Source of the DNA: JANXYY01 sp035530875
Lineage (GTDB): Bacteria > Actinomycetota > Actinomycetes > Nanopelagicales > Nanopelagicaceae
Direction: 5' to 3'
DNA length: 64,000 nt
Assembly (NCBI GenBank): GCA_035530875.1
Contig: DATKUB010000061.1
Location: 50,106-114,105, forward strand
The notes beneath the pieces were generated by a model that did not search any database, had not been told where the DNA came from, and was given only the letters and a program-made list of their open reading frames with translations. Position 1 is the stretch's first letter, and the number at the start of each line of letters is the position of its first letter. Positions 17,594-24,998 of the stretch are shown here, in pieces. Position numbers and translations under genes: made by a program.

Positions 17594-17627
17594 AGGAACT
17601 TGGAACTTTGGTTCCATATGATGGAAC
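17594..17627. promoter_or_regulatory. Candidate IclR operator in the divergent mttB/iclR-mttC promoter
   Basis: TGGAAC (17601), GTTCCA (17611) and TGGAAC (17622) make two overlapping perfect inverted repeats; a further AGGAAC half-site is at 17594. TGGAA...TTCCA is the symmetry bound by E. coli IclR. The site lies between the two divergent start codons (17546 and 17650), so one regulator could control both arms. Confidence 0.62.
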
Positions 17628-17649
17628 TTCCGCAGGACGAAGGGGGCGC

Positions 17650-18417
17650 ATGGAGAAGTCGACGCCGGCGGCATCCGGCACGCAGGCTGTCAATCGCGCC
17701 TCTGCTCTTCTTGTCCATGTCCTCGAAGCCGACAAGCCTCTTCTGTTAACCGAATTGGCTCTTGCTCATGGCCTGGCAAAGTCGACGACTTCTCGAATCC
17801 TTGGCGCCTTAGAACGGGCCAATTTGGTGCAACGTGATGGAGATGGCGCCTTTCAACCAGGCGGAGTATTGACCAAGTTTGCGCGCACCCGGGGCGGGGA
17901 GGCTGACCTTGCCGCCAGATTTCATCCAGTTCTAGAACGTATTTCCCTCAGTACCGGCGAGACCGCAAATTTAGCGATCGTCGGACACGGCGCCGTGGAT
18001 CTGATTGATCAAGTCGATGGGCACTACTTGCTCGGGGCCAAGAATTGGGTGGGAACAAATGTTCCTCTTCACTGCTCTGCCCTTGGCAAGGTTCTCCTTG
18101 CCTTCGGTGCCGCCACGATGCCAACTGGGCGCCTGGCTCGCCGCACAAGCGCCACAATCACATCCAAGGTACAACTTGAAGAGGAACTCACTGAAGTCAG
18201 AACTCACGGCTTCGCCGCTATTTATGACGAACTTGAGGAGGGGTTGGTGGCCGTCGCCGCTCCGGTGCGCGAAGTCGATGGCACGGTAGTTGGTTCTATC
18301 TCCGTTTCCGGACCATCTACTCGGATCACAAGAGATCGCATCGAAAAACTCGGTGCGCTTTTAATCACTGAAATCACCGCAGAAAAACCGACTATGAAAA
18401 AGGAAGGCGCAGCATGA
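17650..18417 (+). CDS. IclR-family transcriptional regulator (first gene of the methyl-transfer operon)
   Basis: 255 residues from ATG 17650, which follows AAGGGGGC. The helix-turn-helix lies at about 20-75 (LLLTELALAHGLAKSTTSRI) and the effector domain follows (ETANLAIVGHGAVDLIDQVD, HCSALGKVLLAFG, ELEEGLVAVAAPVR). The stop overlaps the corrinoid-protein start (ATGA), so regulator and corrinoid protein are co-translated, a sign of autoregulation. The candidate operator with TGGAAC half-sites lies directly upstream. The nearby leftward IclR gene is a distant paralogue, not a recent copy. The effector is probably betaine or a product of its demethylation (inference). Confidence 0.9.
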   Translation: MEKSTPAASGTQAVNRASALLVHVLEADKPLLLTELALAHGLAKSTTSRILGALERANLVQRDGDGAFQPGGVLTKFARTRGGEADLAARFHPVLERISLSTGETANLAIVGHGAVDLIDQVDGHYLLGAKNWVGTNVPLHCSALGKVLLAFGAATMPTGRLARRTSATITSKVQLEEELTEVRTHGFAAIYDELEEGLVAVAAPVREVDGTVVGSISVSGPSTRITRDRIEKLGALLITEITAEKPTMKKEGAA

Positions 18418-19082
18418 GCCACGAAGAGATCATTAAAGCCCTCTATGACGAGACGTTAGCTGGGAATGCACCAGCCGTGCTTGATCTCACGCTCAAGGCG
18501 CTAGCCGAGGGCATGGGTCCTGACACGATACTTTTCGACGCTCTCATTCCGTCCCTAGAAGAAGTAGGCGCGCGCTTTGAACGTGGCGACTTCTTCGTAC
18601 CGGAGATGCTCATTGCCGGCAAGGCGATGTCGGGCGCACTGAACGTTCTACGTCCGCTACTGGCTGATACCGGTGCTGAATCTATTGGGACTTTCGTGAT
18701 GGGCACCGTAAAGGGAGATGTTCACGACATCGGAAAGAACCTCGTGAACATTATGCTCGAAGGCGCCGGCTTTACCGTGATCGATCTCGGAGTACAGACT
18801 GCACCGGAGAAATTCATTGCGGCGATCATTGAACACGAACCGGACATTGTCGGACTTTCGGCCTTCCTAACCACCACGATGCCGATGTTCAAAGTCACAA
18901 TCCACGAAATCGAAAAAGCTGGACTTAGAGACAAGGTCGCCATCATGGTCGGCGGCGCGCCGGTAACCCAGGAGTATGCAGATGTTGTTGGCGCCGATGG
19001 CTTCGCCGCCGATGCTTCGACCGCAGTCCGCAAGGCCAAGGAACTGGTTGCCAAGCGCCGTGGCGCATTGCAACCGGCTTAA
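18414..19082 (+). CDS. mttC: Corrinoid (cobalamin-binding) methyl-carrier protein
   Basis: 222 residues in the two-domain form of MtbC/MttC/MtgC. A four-helix cap domain (about 1-85, FERGDFFVPEMLIAGKAM) precedes a Rossmann-like B12 domain with GDVHDIGKNLV near 103; its histidine is the lower axial cobalt ligand. SAFL near 155 and VGGAPVT near 180 complete the B12 site. It accepts the methyl group from the MttB-type enzyme as methyl-Co(III) and passes it to tetrahydrofolate. It needs B12; no B12-biosynthesis gene is in this window. It is translationally coupled to the IclR gene before it. Confidence 0.93.
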   Translation: MSHEEIIKALYDETLAGNAPAVLDLTLKALAEGMGPDTILFDALIPSLEEVGARFERGDFFVPEMLIAGKAMSGALNVLRPLLADTGAESIGTFVMGTVKGDVHDIGKNLVNIMLEGAGFTVIDLGVQTAPEKFIAAIIEHEPDIVGLSAFLTTTMPMFKVTIHEIEKAGLRDKVAIMVGGAPVTQEYADVVGADGFAADASTAVRKAKELVAKRRGALQPA

Positions 19083-19091
19083 TCATCCACA

Positions 19092-19451
19092 ATGACAAAA
19101 CTTCTACCGCTGATCGAACACGGCATAAAAAAGCCCATCTGGGATTGCCGCATGTGCGGACAGTGCGTTCTTCATTCTACCGGAATGACTTGTCCGATGA
19201 CTTGTCCCAAGACACTGCGAAATGGCCCCTGCGGTGGGGTGCGGGAGAACGGTCACTGTGAGGTAGTCCCGGAAATGCAGTGCGTCTGGGTGAAAGCTTT
19301 TGACCGTAATAACACATTGCCCTTGCTGCCCTCCTGGCGCGCTGATTTCAACCACCTACGACCACCCGTTGACAACCAGCTCAAGGGAACGTCTTCTTGG
19401 CTGAACTTGATCACAAAACGCGATAAGCAAGTACCCAAAGGGTGGGCGTAG
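19092..19451 (+). CDS. metV: MetV-like methylene-THF reductase partner (MTHFR C-terminal domain protein)
   Basis: 119 residues. Cysteines are concentrated at the front (DCRMCGQCVLHSTGMTCPMT, then CPKTLRNGPCGGVRENGHCE), the pattern of the methylene-tetrahydrofolate reductase C-terminal family, which acts as the MetV partner of MetF in acetogens. The cysteines are suited to bind a metal or Fe-S cluster. Its stop overlaps the GTG of metF, so a MetV-MetF complex is likely. In this setting it would run in the oxidative direction, from methyl-THF to methylene-THF. Confidence 0.85.
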   Translation: MTKLLPLIEHGIKKPIWDCRMCGQCVLHSTGMTCPMTCPKTLRNGPCGGVRENGHCEVVPEMQCVWVKAFDRNNTLPLLPSWRADFNHLRPPVDNQLKGTSSWLNLITKRDKQVPKGWA

Positions 19452-20347
19452 TGTCGAATTTCAGCGTCTTAGTCGCGGATGGAAAATCTCAAATATTCAC
19501 TGCAGAGTTCCCTTCTATCGACGGTGGTGGCATGGCTTCGGTTGCCGAACATGCGGCTCGCCTTCTCCCCTGGTTTCACGCGGTCAACGCCACAGATAAT
19601 CCGGCTGCGCATGCACACGCCTCAAGTTTGGCTGTATCAATCGCGATGAAAACATTTGGGCTTGAACCTGTGATGCAAATTGTTTGTAGAGATAAGAACC
19701 GATTGGCCATCGAAGCCGATCTCGTCGGGGCTTCGCTTCACGGCATTGAGAATGTTTGCTTGCTCACAGGAGACGATGTAACGGCCGGAGATGAGCCGGA
19801 AACTAAACGCGTTTTCGATATTGATGGGCCACAGGCAATTCGCGTCGCGAGCACACTCGCCGGCGGAAAGTATCTCTCTGGACGCAAGGTCGAGCCCGCA
19901 CCTGTGTTCTTTATTGGCGCAGTAGAAAATCCGGCAGCCCCTCCGCACGATTATCGAATCGAGCGAGTGAGTAAAAAATGGGAAGCAGGGGCGAGATTCC
20001 TTCAACTACAGATTTGTTTTCACAGTGACCGACTTGAGCGCTTCTGCACCGGTGTCTTCCACTCACACCCTTCGGTGGCACTTCTGCCGACCATTGTTCT
20101 GGTCAAGGGGGGCCGTCCTCTGCATTTTATGAACGACAAGGTTCCAGGAATCGATGTTCCCGACGAGATCATCTCCCGCGTCGAGTCGAGCTCGAATCAG
20201 AGTGAAGCCGCATATCAACTTGCGCTAGAGCAAGCCAAGCACGCGTTGGCTCAACCAGGTGTGCGCGGGCTTCACATCACAGATTTTCGTCACGACGACA
20301 CAATCGATCGACTTATGACGGATCTCGGACGAGAAAGATTAAGGTGA
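19451..20347 (+). CDS. metF: Methylenetetrahydrofolate reductase (MetF-like, partner of MetV)
   Basis: 298 residues. The N-terminus FTAEFPSIDGGG carries the conserved catalytic glutamate; HASSLAVSIAMKTFGLEPVM near 60 and NVCLLTGDDVTAGDEP near 100 are MTHFR barrel segments; ARFLQLQICF near 180 is the conserved strand with glutamine. The GTG at 19451 overlaps the metV stop; a GTG three codons earlier is the alternative. It would convert the methyl-THF made by the methyltransferase into methylene-THF for FolD. The electron acceptor is unknown: NAD is thermodynamically awkward in this direction, so a flavoprotein or ferredoxin acceptor deserves thought. Confidence 0.87.
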   Translation: MSNFSVLVADGKSQIFTAEFPSIDGGGMASVAEHAARLLPWFHAVNATDNPAAHAHASSLAVSIAMKTFGLEPVMQIVCRDKNRLAIEADLVGASLHGIENVCLLTGDDVTAGDEPETKRVFDIDGPQAIRVASTLAGGKYLSGRKVEPAPVFFIGAVENPAAPPHDYRIERVSKKWEAGARFLQLQICFHSDRLERFCTGVFHSHPSVALLPTIVLVKGGRPLHFMNDKVPGIDVPDEIISRVESSSNQSEAAYQLALEQAKHALAQPGVRGLHITDFRHDDTIDRLMTDLGRERLR

Positions 20348-20350
20348 AAA

Positions 20351-21214
20351 ATGCATACTGTTCTGTCTTCATCTAGCAAGACCTTGACTATCGGTCATGA
20401 TCAGCCTTTCTGCATAATCGGAGAGCGCATCAACCCGACTGGTCGCAAGAAATATCAAGAGCAGTTGCGGGCCGGAGACCTCTCACAGATTACGGTCGAC
20501 GTCCAACAGCAAGTCGATGGTGGCGCCGACGTACTGGACGTAAACATGGGTGTTCCGCTAACTGACGAACCCGAACTTCTTGCCCGAGCTATCAAGATGA
20601 TCCAAGGGCTGACGGATCTTCCTATCTGCATTGACTCTTCAATTATCGAGGCATTGTCGGCAGGTTTAACCGCCTATGAAGGCAAAGCCTTGGTCAATAG
20701 CGTCACTGGCGAAGATGAACGGATGGACATAATCCTGCCTCTGATCAAGACACATGGCGCTGCAATCATTGCGCTGCCAAATGACGAAACCGGAATTCCT
20801 GCAACAGCCAAGGAACGTCTAGATATCGTCGAGAAGATCATGCGCAGCGTCGAGCGTCATGGCATTCCACTTGATGACCTGGTGATCGATCCGCTCGCTA
20901 TGACGGTTGGAGCTGATCCCGAGGCAGTGAAGATCACCCTTGAGGCCGTCTACCAGATTCGCGAACGTCATGGCCTCAATATGACGATGGGCGCCTCCAA
21001 CGTTTCATTTGGCCTTCCCAACCGACATGCCGTGAACGCGGCATTCTTGCCAATGGCAATGTCAATGGGCCTTACGAGCGCGGTTATGGATGCGCGTACT
21101 CCTGAAATTGTTACTAGTGTTCGCGCCGCTGATCTGTTGTTGGGTCTTGACGAATGGGGCGCAAATTGGATCACGCGTTTTCGCGCACAACAGGCCCTCT
21201 CCGCAAACGGATAA
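20351..21214 (+). CDS. mtgA: Methyl-THF / corrinoid protein methyltransferase (pterin-binding family)
   Basis: 287 residues of the pterin-binding TIM barrel shared by AcsE, MtgA and the MetH folate domain. Diagnostic segments are IIGERINPTGRKK near 22, QVDGGADVLDVNMG near 54, PICIDSS near 90, and MGASNVSFGLPNR near 210 with the conserved asparagines that bind the pterin. It would move the methyl from the corrinoid protein to tetrahydrofolate, giving methyl-THF. It follows metF after three bases and has AAGG upstream of its ATG. The same fold occurs in dihydropteroate synthase, but those lack this asparagine-serine-phenylalanine motif. Confidence 0.9.
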   Translation: MHTVLSSSSKTLTIGHDQPFCIIGERINPTGRKKYQEQLRAGDLSQITVDVQQQVDGGADVLDVNMGVPLTDEPELLARAIKMIQGLTDLPICIDSSIIEALSAGLTAYEGKALVNSVTGEDERMDIILPLIKTHGAAIIALPNDETGIPATAKERLDIVEKIMRSVERHGIPLDDLVIDPLAMTVGADPEAVKITLEAVYQIRERHGLNMTMGASNVSFGLPNRHAVNAAFLPMAMSMGLTSAVMDARTPEIVTSVRAADLLLGLDEWGANWITRFRAQQALSANG

Positions 21215-21245
21215 ATTAACTTCACTTCCCTAAATACCAAGGAGT

Positions 21246-23150
21246 ATGGGCATCGCGCGAAGAGAGTTTCAAGAAGAACCAGCTATCGAACATGATGGGA
21301 CTGGTCGAATTCGGCTGGCCTTTCACATCCTCGATGGTGGAGCCACAGCGGATCGAACCATCACGGTACCTACCGGAGTCAGCGCCTTCGATGCCGCTTC
21401 GTGGAATGGAATCGCCATTGACTCCACTTGCGGTGGGCACGGAACCTGCAAGAAATGCCGGATCAAAGTCACAGCGGGGAATGTGCCTGTCTCGCGCCTT
21501 GATCTAAGAGCATTCACTCCTGATGAGATACGAGATGGCTGGCGACTAGCATGCATGGTTCGTACTACCGAGGATGTCTCGATCGATGTTCCACCCCTTA
21601 CGACTCGGCCGAAGGCCGCTACGGTTGGTGTTGGACGCCAGGTGATCCTTCGCCCGGCTGTTCAGAAGCGCTACGTTGAACTCACAGAACCCACACTTCA
21701 GGATCAGCGCACGGACTTAGTGCGACTGCTTGAGGCACTTGATGACATTGATCCACACGTAAGTCTTGACGTTTTACGCCATTTGCCTACCATCTTGCGC
21801 AAATCCGATTTCAAGGTAACGGCTGTACTTGTCGATCAAGAACTAATTGATATCGAATCCGGTGACACCAGCGCGCTTCGCTATGGCGTGGCTTACGATC
21901 TTGGAACGACAACTGTTGTTGCGACACTTCTGGATCTGAACACAGGCGCACCGGTAGCGGTTCGCTCGATGCTGAATAAGCAGCAGCCATTTGGGGCTGA
22001 TGTTATTAGCCGAATCAGCGCAACGATGCTGGACCCGAATGCACTTCCGCGCCTGCGTGAGTTGGCGCAACAGACCCTGGCCGAATTGACGGCCGAGGTC
22101 TGTGAAGCCGGCGGGGTCGATCCAAACCTTGTCTACGAAGTTGCGCTCGCTGGAAACGCGACAATGACCCAGATTGTCCTGGGTATCGATCCAGAACCGC
22201 TAGGCGTCGCGCCTTTCATAATGGCAAGTTCTGAGTATCCAGAGGTCATAGCCGCAGAATTAGGGTTGGCGGTTCACCCGCGGGCACGCGCGGTAATCAT
22301 GCCCGCGCTCGGTGCTTATGTCGGCGGAGATATTGTCGCCGGCGCCTTAGCCACTGGAATGGATCGAGACAAGCGGCTTCGACTTTTCATCGACGTAGGA
22401 ACTAACTGCGAAATCATCTTGGGCGACGGCGAACGGATCCTGGCCACTGCCGCACCTGCTGGACCGGCCTTTGAGGCTGCATCAATTAAATGTGGGGTTC
22501 GAGCTGCGCCCGGCGCCATCGAAACCGTAAAGATAGATAACGGCGAACTTATCGTCGGCACAATCGAAGATGCACCGGCAATCGGCATCTGCGGCTCTGG
22601 CCTGGTCGACGCCTGCGCTTGGCTGGTCTCTTGTGGCTTGCTCGATCATTCTGGCCGATTCGTGACCGACGAGATCGCCCGTGAGGTGGCGCCAACTCTC
22701 GCGGACCGACTGCTTGAGCGGACCGGTGAAAGAGTCTTCGTACTCACTTGGGGTGCCACCATCGGCGATCCCAGCGATTCGATCTTCTTGTCCCAGCGAG
22801 ATGTCCGCGAACTTCAATTTGCCAAGGCAGCCATTGCAACTGGCTGGGCGCTTCTTGTAGAAGAATTCGGCGTCAAATCAACCGATATCCAACAAGTCTT
22901 GCTCGCTGGCTCTTTTGGTTCCTACCTCTCTCCAGCTTCAGCAATAAAGATTGGACTGGTGCCAAAACTTTCTGTCCTGAGAATTGTTTCGGCTGGAAAC
23001 GTCGCCGGTGAAGGCGCAAAAATGGCACTCCTGTCCCTACAGGAAAGGCATGGCGCCACGGCGTTGCTGGACGAAGTTCAGTATGTTGAGTTGTCGGATC
23101 GAGCAGATTTCAATGATCTTTTCGTCGAAAACCTAGCCTTTCCTAGCTGA
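21246..23150 (+). CDS. ATP-dependent reductive activator of the corrinoid protein (2Fe-2S plus ASKHA domain)
   Basis: 634 residues. An N-terminal ferredoxin-like domain has the 2Fe-2S spacing C-x5-C-x2-C (CGGHGTCKKC near 59) and a fourth Cys in RLACM. A middle domain leads to an ASKHA-fold nucleotide-binding region (AYDLGTTTVVATLLDLNTG near 216; FIDVGTNCEIIL near 380; GICGSG near 445). This is the RACo/DUF4445 architecture. It uses ATP hydrolysis to push an electron onto inactive Co(II) corrinoid and restore Co(I). An external low-potential donor is needed; the 2-oxoacid:ferredoxin oxidoreductase is the candidate in this window. AAGGAG lies only one base before the ATG, unusually close. Confidence 0.92.
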   Translation: MGIARREFQEEPAIEHDGTGRIRLAFHILDGGATADRTITVPTGVSAFDAASWNGIAIDSTCGGHGTCKKCRIKVTAGNVPVSRLDLRAFTPDEIRDGWRLACMVRTTEDVSIDVPPLTTRPKAATVGVGRQVILRPAVQKRYVELTEPTLQDQRTDLVRLLEALDDIDPHVSLDVLRHLPTILRKSDFKVTAVLVDQELIDIESGDTSALRYGVAYDLGTTTVVATLLDLNTGAPVAVRSMLNKQQPFGADVISRISATMLDPNALPRLRELAQQTLAELTAEVCEAGGVDPNLVYEVALAGNATMTQIVLGIDPEPLGVAPFIMASSEYPEVIAAELGLAVHPRARAVIMPALGAYVGGDIVAGALATGMDRDKRLRLFIDVGTNCEIILGDGERILATAAPAGPAFEAASIKCGVRAAPGAIETVKIDNGELIVGTIEDAPAIGICGSGLVDACAWLVSCGLLDHSGRFVTDEIAREVAPTLADRLLERTGERVFVLTWGATIGDPSDSIFLSQRDVRELQFAKAAIATGWALLVEEFGVKSTDIQQVLLAGSFGSYLSPASAIKIGLVPKLSVLRIVSAGNVAGEGAKMALLSLQERHGATALLDEVQYVELSDRADFNDLFVENLAFPS

Positions 23151-23180
23151 TCGACGCCATATGCAAAGGAGATCTCGAGC

Positions 23181-23768
23181 ATGAGCGTTGGCGTGGTGGC
23201 TTGTGGCGCCATCGCTACCCATGTGTCAGAGATTGCCGAGCGAAGAGATTGGCCCGTCACCGTTTTCCCGCTACCGCCGCTTTTGCACAATCATCCGGAG
23301 AAAATCGCAGGTGAAGTGGACAACCTCCTAACCTCACTCACCGGAAGATTTGATGCATTGGCCGTGGCCTATGCCGACTGCGGCACCTATGGTGCCTTAG
23401 ACAAGGTAATTGCTAAACATCAGGTGCCACGGTTGGCCGGAAACCATTGCTACGACATTTTCGCCGGTCAACTAGAAATTGAACGGCTGATGGAAGAGGA
23501 ACCCGGAACCTACTTCCTCACCGACTTCTTAGTCCGCTCATTCCACCGAAGCGTGATCATCGAACTTGGTCTTGATCGACATCCGGAACTGCTGCCTGAT
23601 TACTTTGGAAATTATCGCAAAATCATCTGGCTCGCGACGGCGCCGTCAGCCGAACTCCGACAGTCGGCCGCCGCCGCGGCGGAAGCTGTTGGCCTCGAAC
23701 TTGAGATTCGCAATGTTGGCGACGCTGGATTGGAACGGGCCCTGGCTTCAATTCTCAGGTTTGCATGA
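23181..23768 (+). CDS. DUF1638 family protein of the methyl-transfer cluster
   Basis: 195 residues with the DUF1638 pattern: GVVACGAIATHVSEIAE at the start, FDALAVAYADCGTYGALDKV near 55, and PRLAGNHCYDIFAGQ near 85. Conserved cysteines and histidines (CGTYG, HCYD) suggest a metal or Fe-S site. This family recurs next to MttB-type methyltransferases and corrinoid proteins, and its function is not established as far as I know. It has GGAG nine bases before its ATG and is the last gene of the rightward methyl operon. A role in corrinoid loading or metal delivery is only a guess. Confidence 0.8.
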   Translation: MSVGVVACGAIATHVSEIAERRDWPVTVFPLPPLLHNHPEKIAGEVDNLLTSLTGRFDALAVAYADCGTYGALDKVIAKHQVPRLAGNHCYDIFAGQLEIERLMEEEPGTYFLTDFLVRSFHRSVIIELGLDRHPELLPDYFGNYRKIIWLATAPSAELRQSAAAAAEAVGLELEIRNVGDAGLERALASILRFA

Positions 23769-23824
23769 TCGAATAGCCCCACCACGCATTGGGCGCGCAC
23801 GTGAATCGAAGTGGAGCATTCAAC

Positions 23825-24436
23825 TTGAAATTCAAACTCGTGGTGATCGCCCTGATGTTCGCTGCCCAAGGGCTCACCCCACCTGCAAATGCGGCAAGCC
23901 ACGTTTACGTTTTCCCGGTCCAGGGTTGCCGCACCACCTATGCGCATTACCATCACGATTATCCAGCCACTGACATTTTGCTGGTGAAGCCACATCCTTC
24001 TGATTGTTATTTCGTCGCACCGACAGCAGGTGTTGTTGACGAAGTTAGTACGGTCGATCGGTTCTCTTGGCGAACAGATAAAGGGGGGCAGCGGGGCGGG
24101 CTCTCTGTCTCCTTGATTGGCGACGATGGAGTCCGTTACTACGGCTCCCACCTCAAGTTGATTTTCAAGAAGATTAAGCCCGGTGTGCGTGTGGAAGCCG
24201 GAACCCACCTAGGACTAGTAGGAAACTCCGGCGACGCCAAAGGGTTGGCCACTCATCTTCATTTCGGAATTTCCTGGCCAACCAGGACTGGCGCCTGGTG
24301 GATCCGTCGAGGCGAGGTGTACCCCTGGCACTATCTCGATGCGTGGCGCAAAGGCAATCCGGCAAATCCCGCTTCTAGAGTGCAGAAATTGCACGCAAAA
24401 ATGGGTGATCTTCCGCCGTGCAGGAAAGGCTGCTGA
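23825..24436 (+). CDS. Secreted M23-type (LytM-like) peptidase-fold protein
   Basis: 203 residues from a TTG at 23825 with GGAG eight bases upstream; this start gives a textbook signal peptide (LKFKLVVIALMF, cleavage after ANAA). The mature part has the M23 zinc site: HHDYPATDILL near 48 (H and D) and HLHFGIS near 148. Such enzymes cut peptidoglycan peptides, or act as inactive cell-wall-binding activators. A longer frame starts at 23789 without a ribosome site. It lies 56 bases after the DUF1638 gene on the same strand, but its relation to the betaine pathway is probably incidental. Confidence 0.78.
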   Translation: MKFKLVVIALMFAAQGLTPPANAASHVYVFPVQGCRTTYAHYHHDYPATDILLVKPHPSDCYFVAPTAGVVDEVSTVDRFSWRTDKGGQRGGLSVSLIGDDGVRYYGSHLKLIFKKIKPGVRVEAGTHLGLVGNSGDAKGLATHLHFGISWPTRTGAWWIRRGEVYPWHYLDAWRKGNPANPASRVQKLHAKMGDLPPCRKGC

Positions 24437-24457
24437 GCGCGCAGGCCACCGTTCCAG

Positions 24458-24883
24458 TTACTGGCTTATGTATCCGATCAATGAGCGCCGCTCGTCGTCC
24501 AACTCGCTGATCTTGGATTTGACGACATCGCCAATGCTCATGATCGAGATTAGTTGGCCGCCATCGTCGACGATGGGAACGTGGCGGATCCGCCGTTCAG
24601 TCATGATCGACATCAACTCATCGATCGTGGATTCCGGCGTTGCCGTCACTACACCAACCGTCATCAGGTCTCGTACATGGAGATTTGGCAGCCGTGAGAA
24701 CTGGCCCGGCATCGATAGAACAACATCGCGTTCGGACACGATGCCTTCGATCTTGTGACCGTCGCTTGAAACGACTAGAGCACCAACTTGATTTAACGCA
24801 AGCGCGGCAACTAGATCTTCGATTGTCGACTCAGCGGAAATCGTGATTGGCGTCTTCCCAGTGATCAGTTGAGCGATCTTCAT
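24458..24883 (-). CDS. Two-CBS-domain protein
   Basis: 141 residues made of a tandem CBS pair (about 5-60 with GKTPITISAESTIEDLVAAL and IEGIVSERDVV; about 75-130 with TPESTIDELMSIMTERRIRHV and IVDDGGQLISIMSIGDVV). Such stand-alone CBS pairs usually bind adenine nucleotides or S-adenosyl compounds and regulate a partner. The second domain ends in the usual IGDVV helix. ATG 24883 has a GA-rich ribosome site upstream; an upstream extension to 24952 lacks similarity. The partner is unknown. Confidence 0.85.
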   Translation of the reverse strand: MKIAQLITGKTPITISAESTIEDLVAALALNQVGALVVSSDGHKIEGIVSERDVVLSMPGQFSRLPNLHVRDLMTVGVVTATPESTIDELMSIMTERRIRHVPIVDDGGQLISIMSIGDVVKSKISELDDERRSLIGYISQ

Positions 24884-24965
24884 CTCGGATCCCCTTCTCC
24901 AGGTGTATTCATCATCCCGGTTAGTTGGGGCCACGACAAGACCATTGAGCAAAGTGAGGCAAGGC

Positions 24966-24998
24966 GCCGCTCACCGGAGCGGGGCCGCCGCTCACCGG
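24966..24998. repeat. Direct repeat and hairpin after htrA
   Basis: GCCGCTCACCGG occurs twice (24966-24977 and 24987-24998), and CCGCTC-ACCG-GAGCGG forms a 6-base hairpin at 24967-24982. It lies immediately after the htrA stop on the minus strand, so transcription termination is the simplest reading. There is no U-run. Confidence 0.4.

Noticed and set aside
17547..17649. Cobalamin riboswitch before the corrinoid operon
   Set aside because: The gap is too short and lacks a B12-box-like sequence; it is better explained by IclR half-sites.
23612..24208. Open frame of 198 residues on the minus strand over the DUF1638 and M23 genes
   Set aside because: It spans two plus-strand genes with clear family motifs and shows composition typical of a shadow frame.
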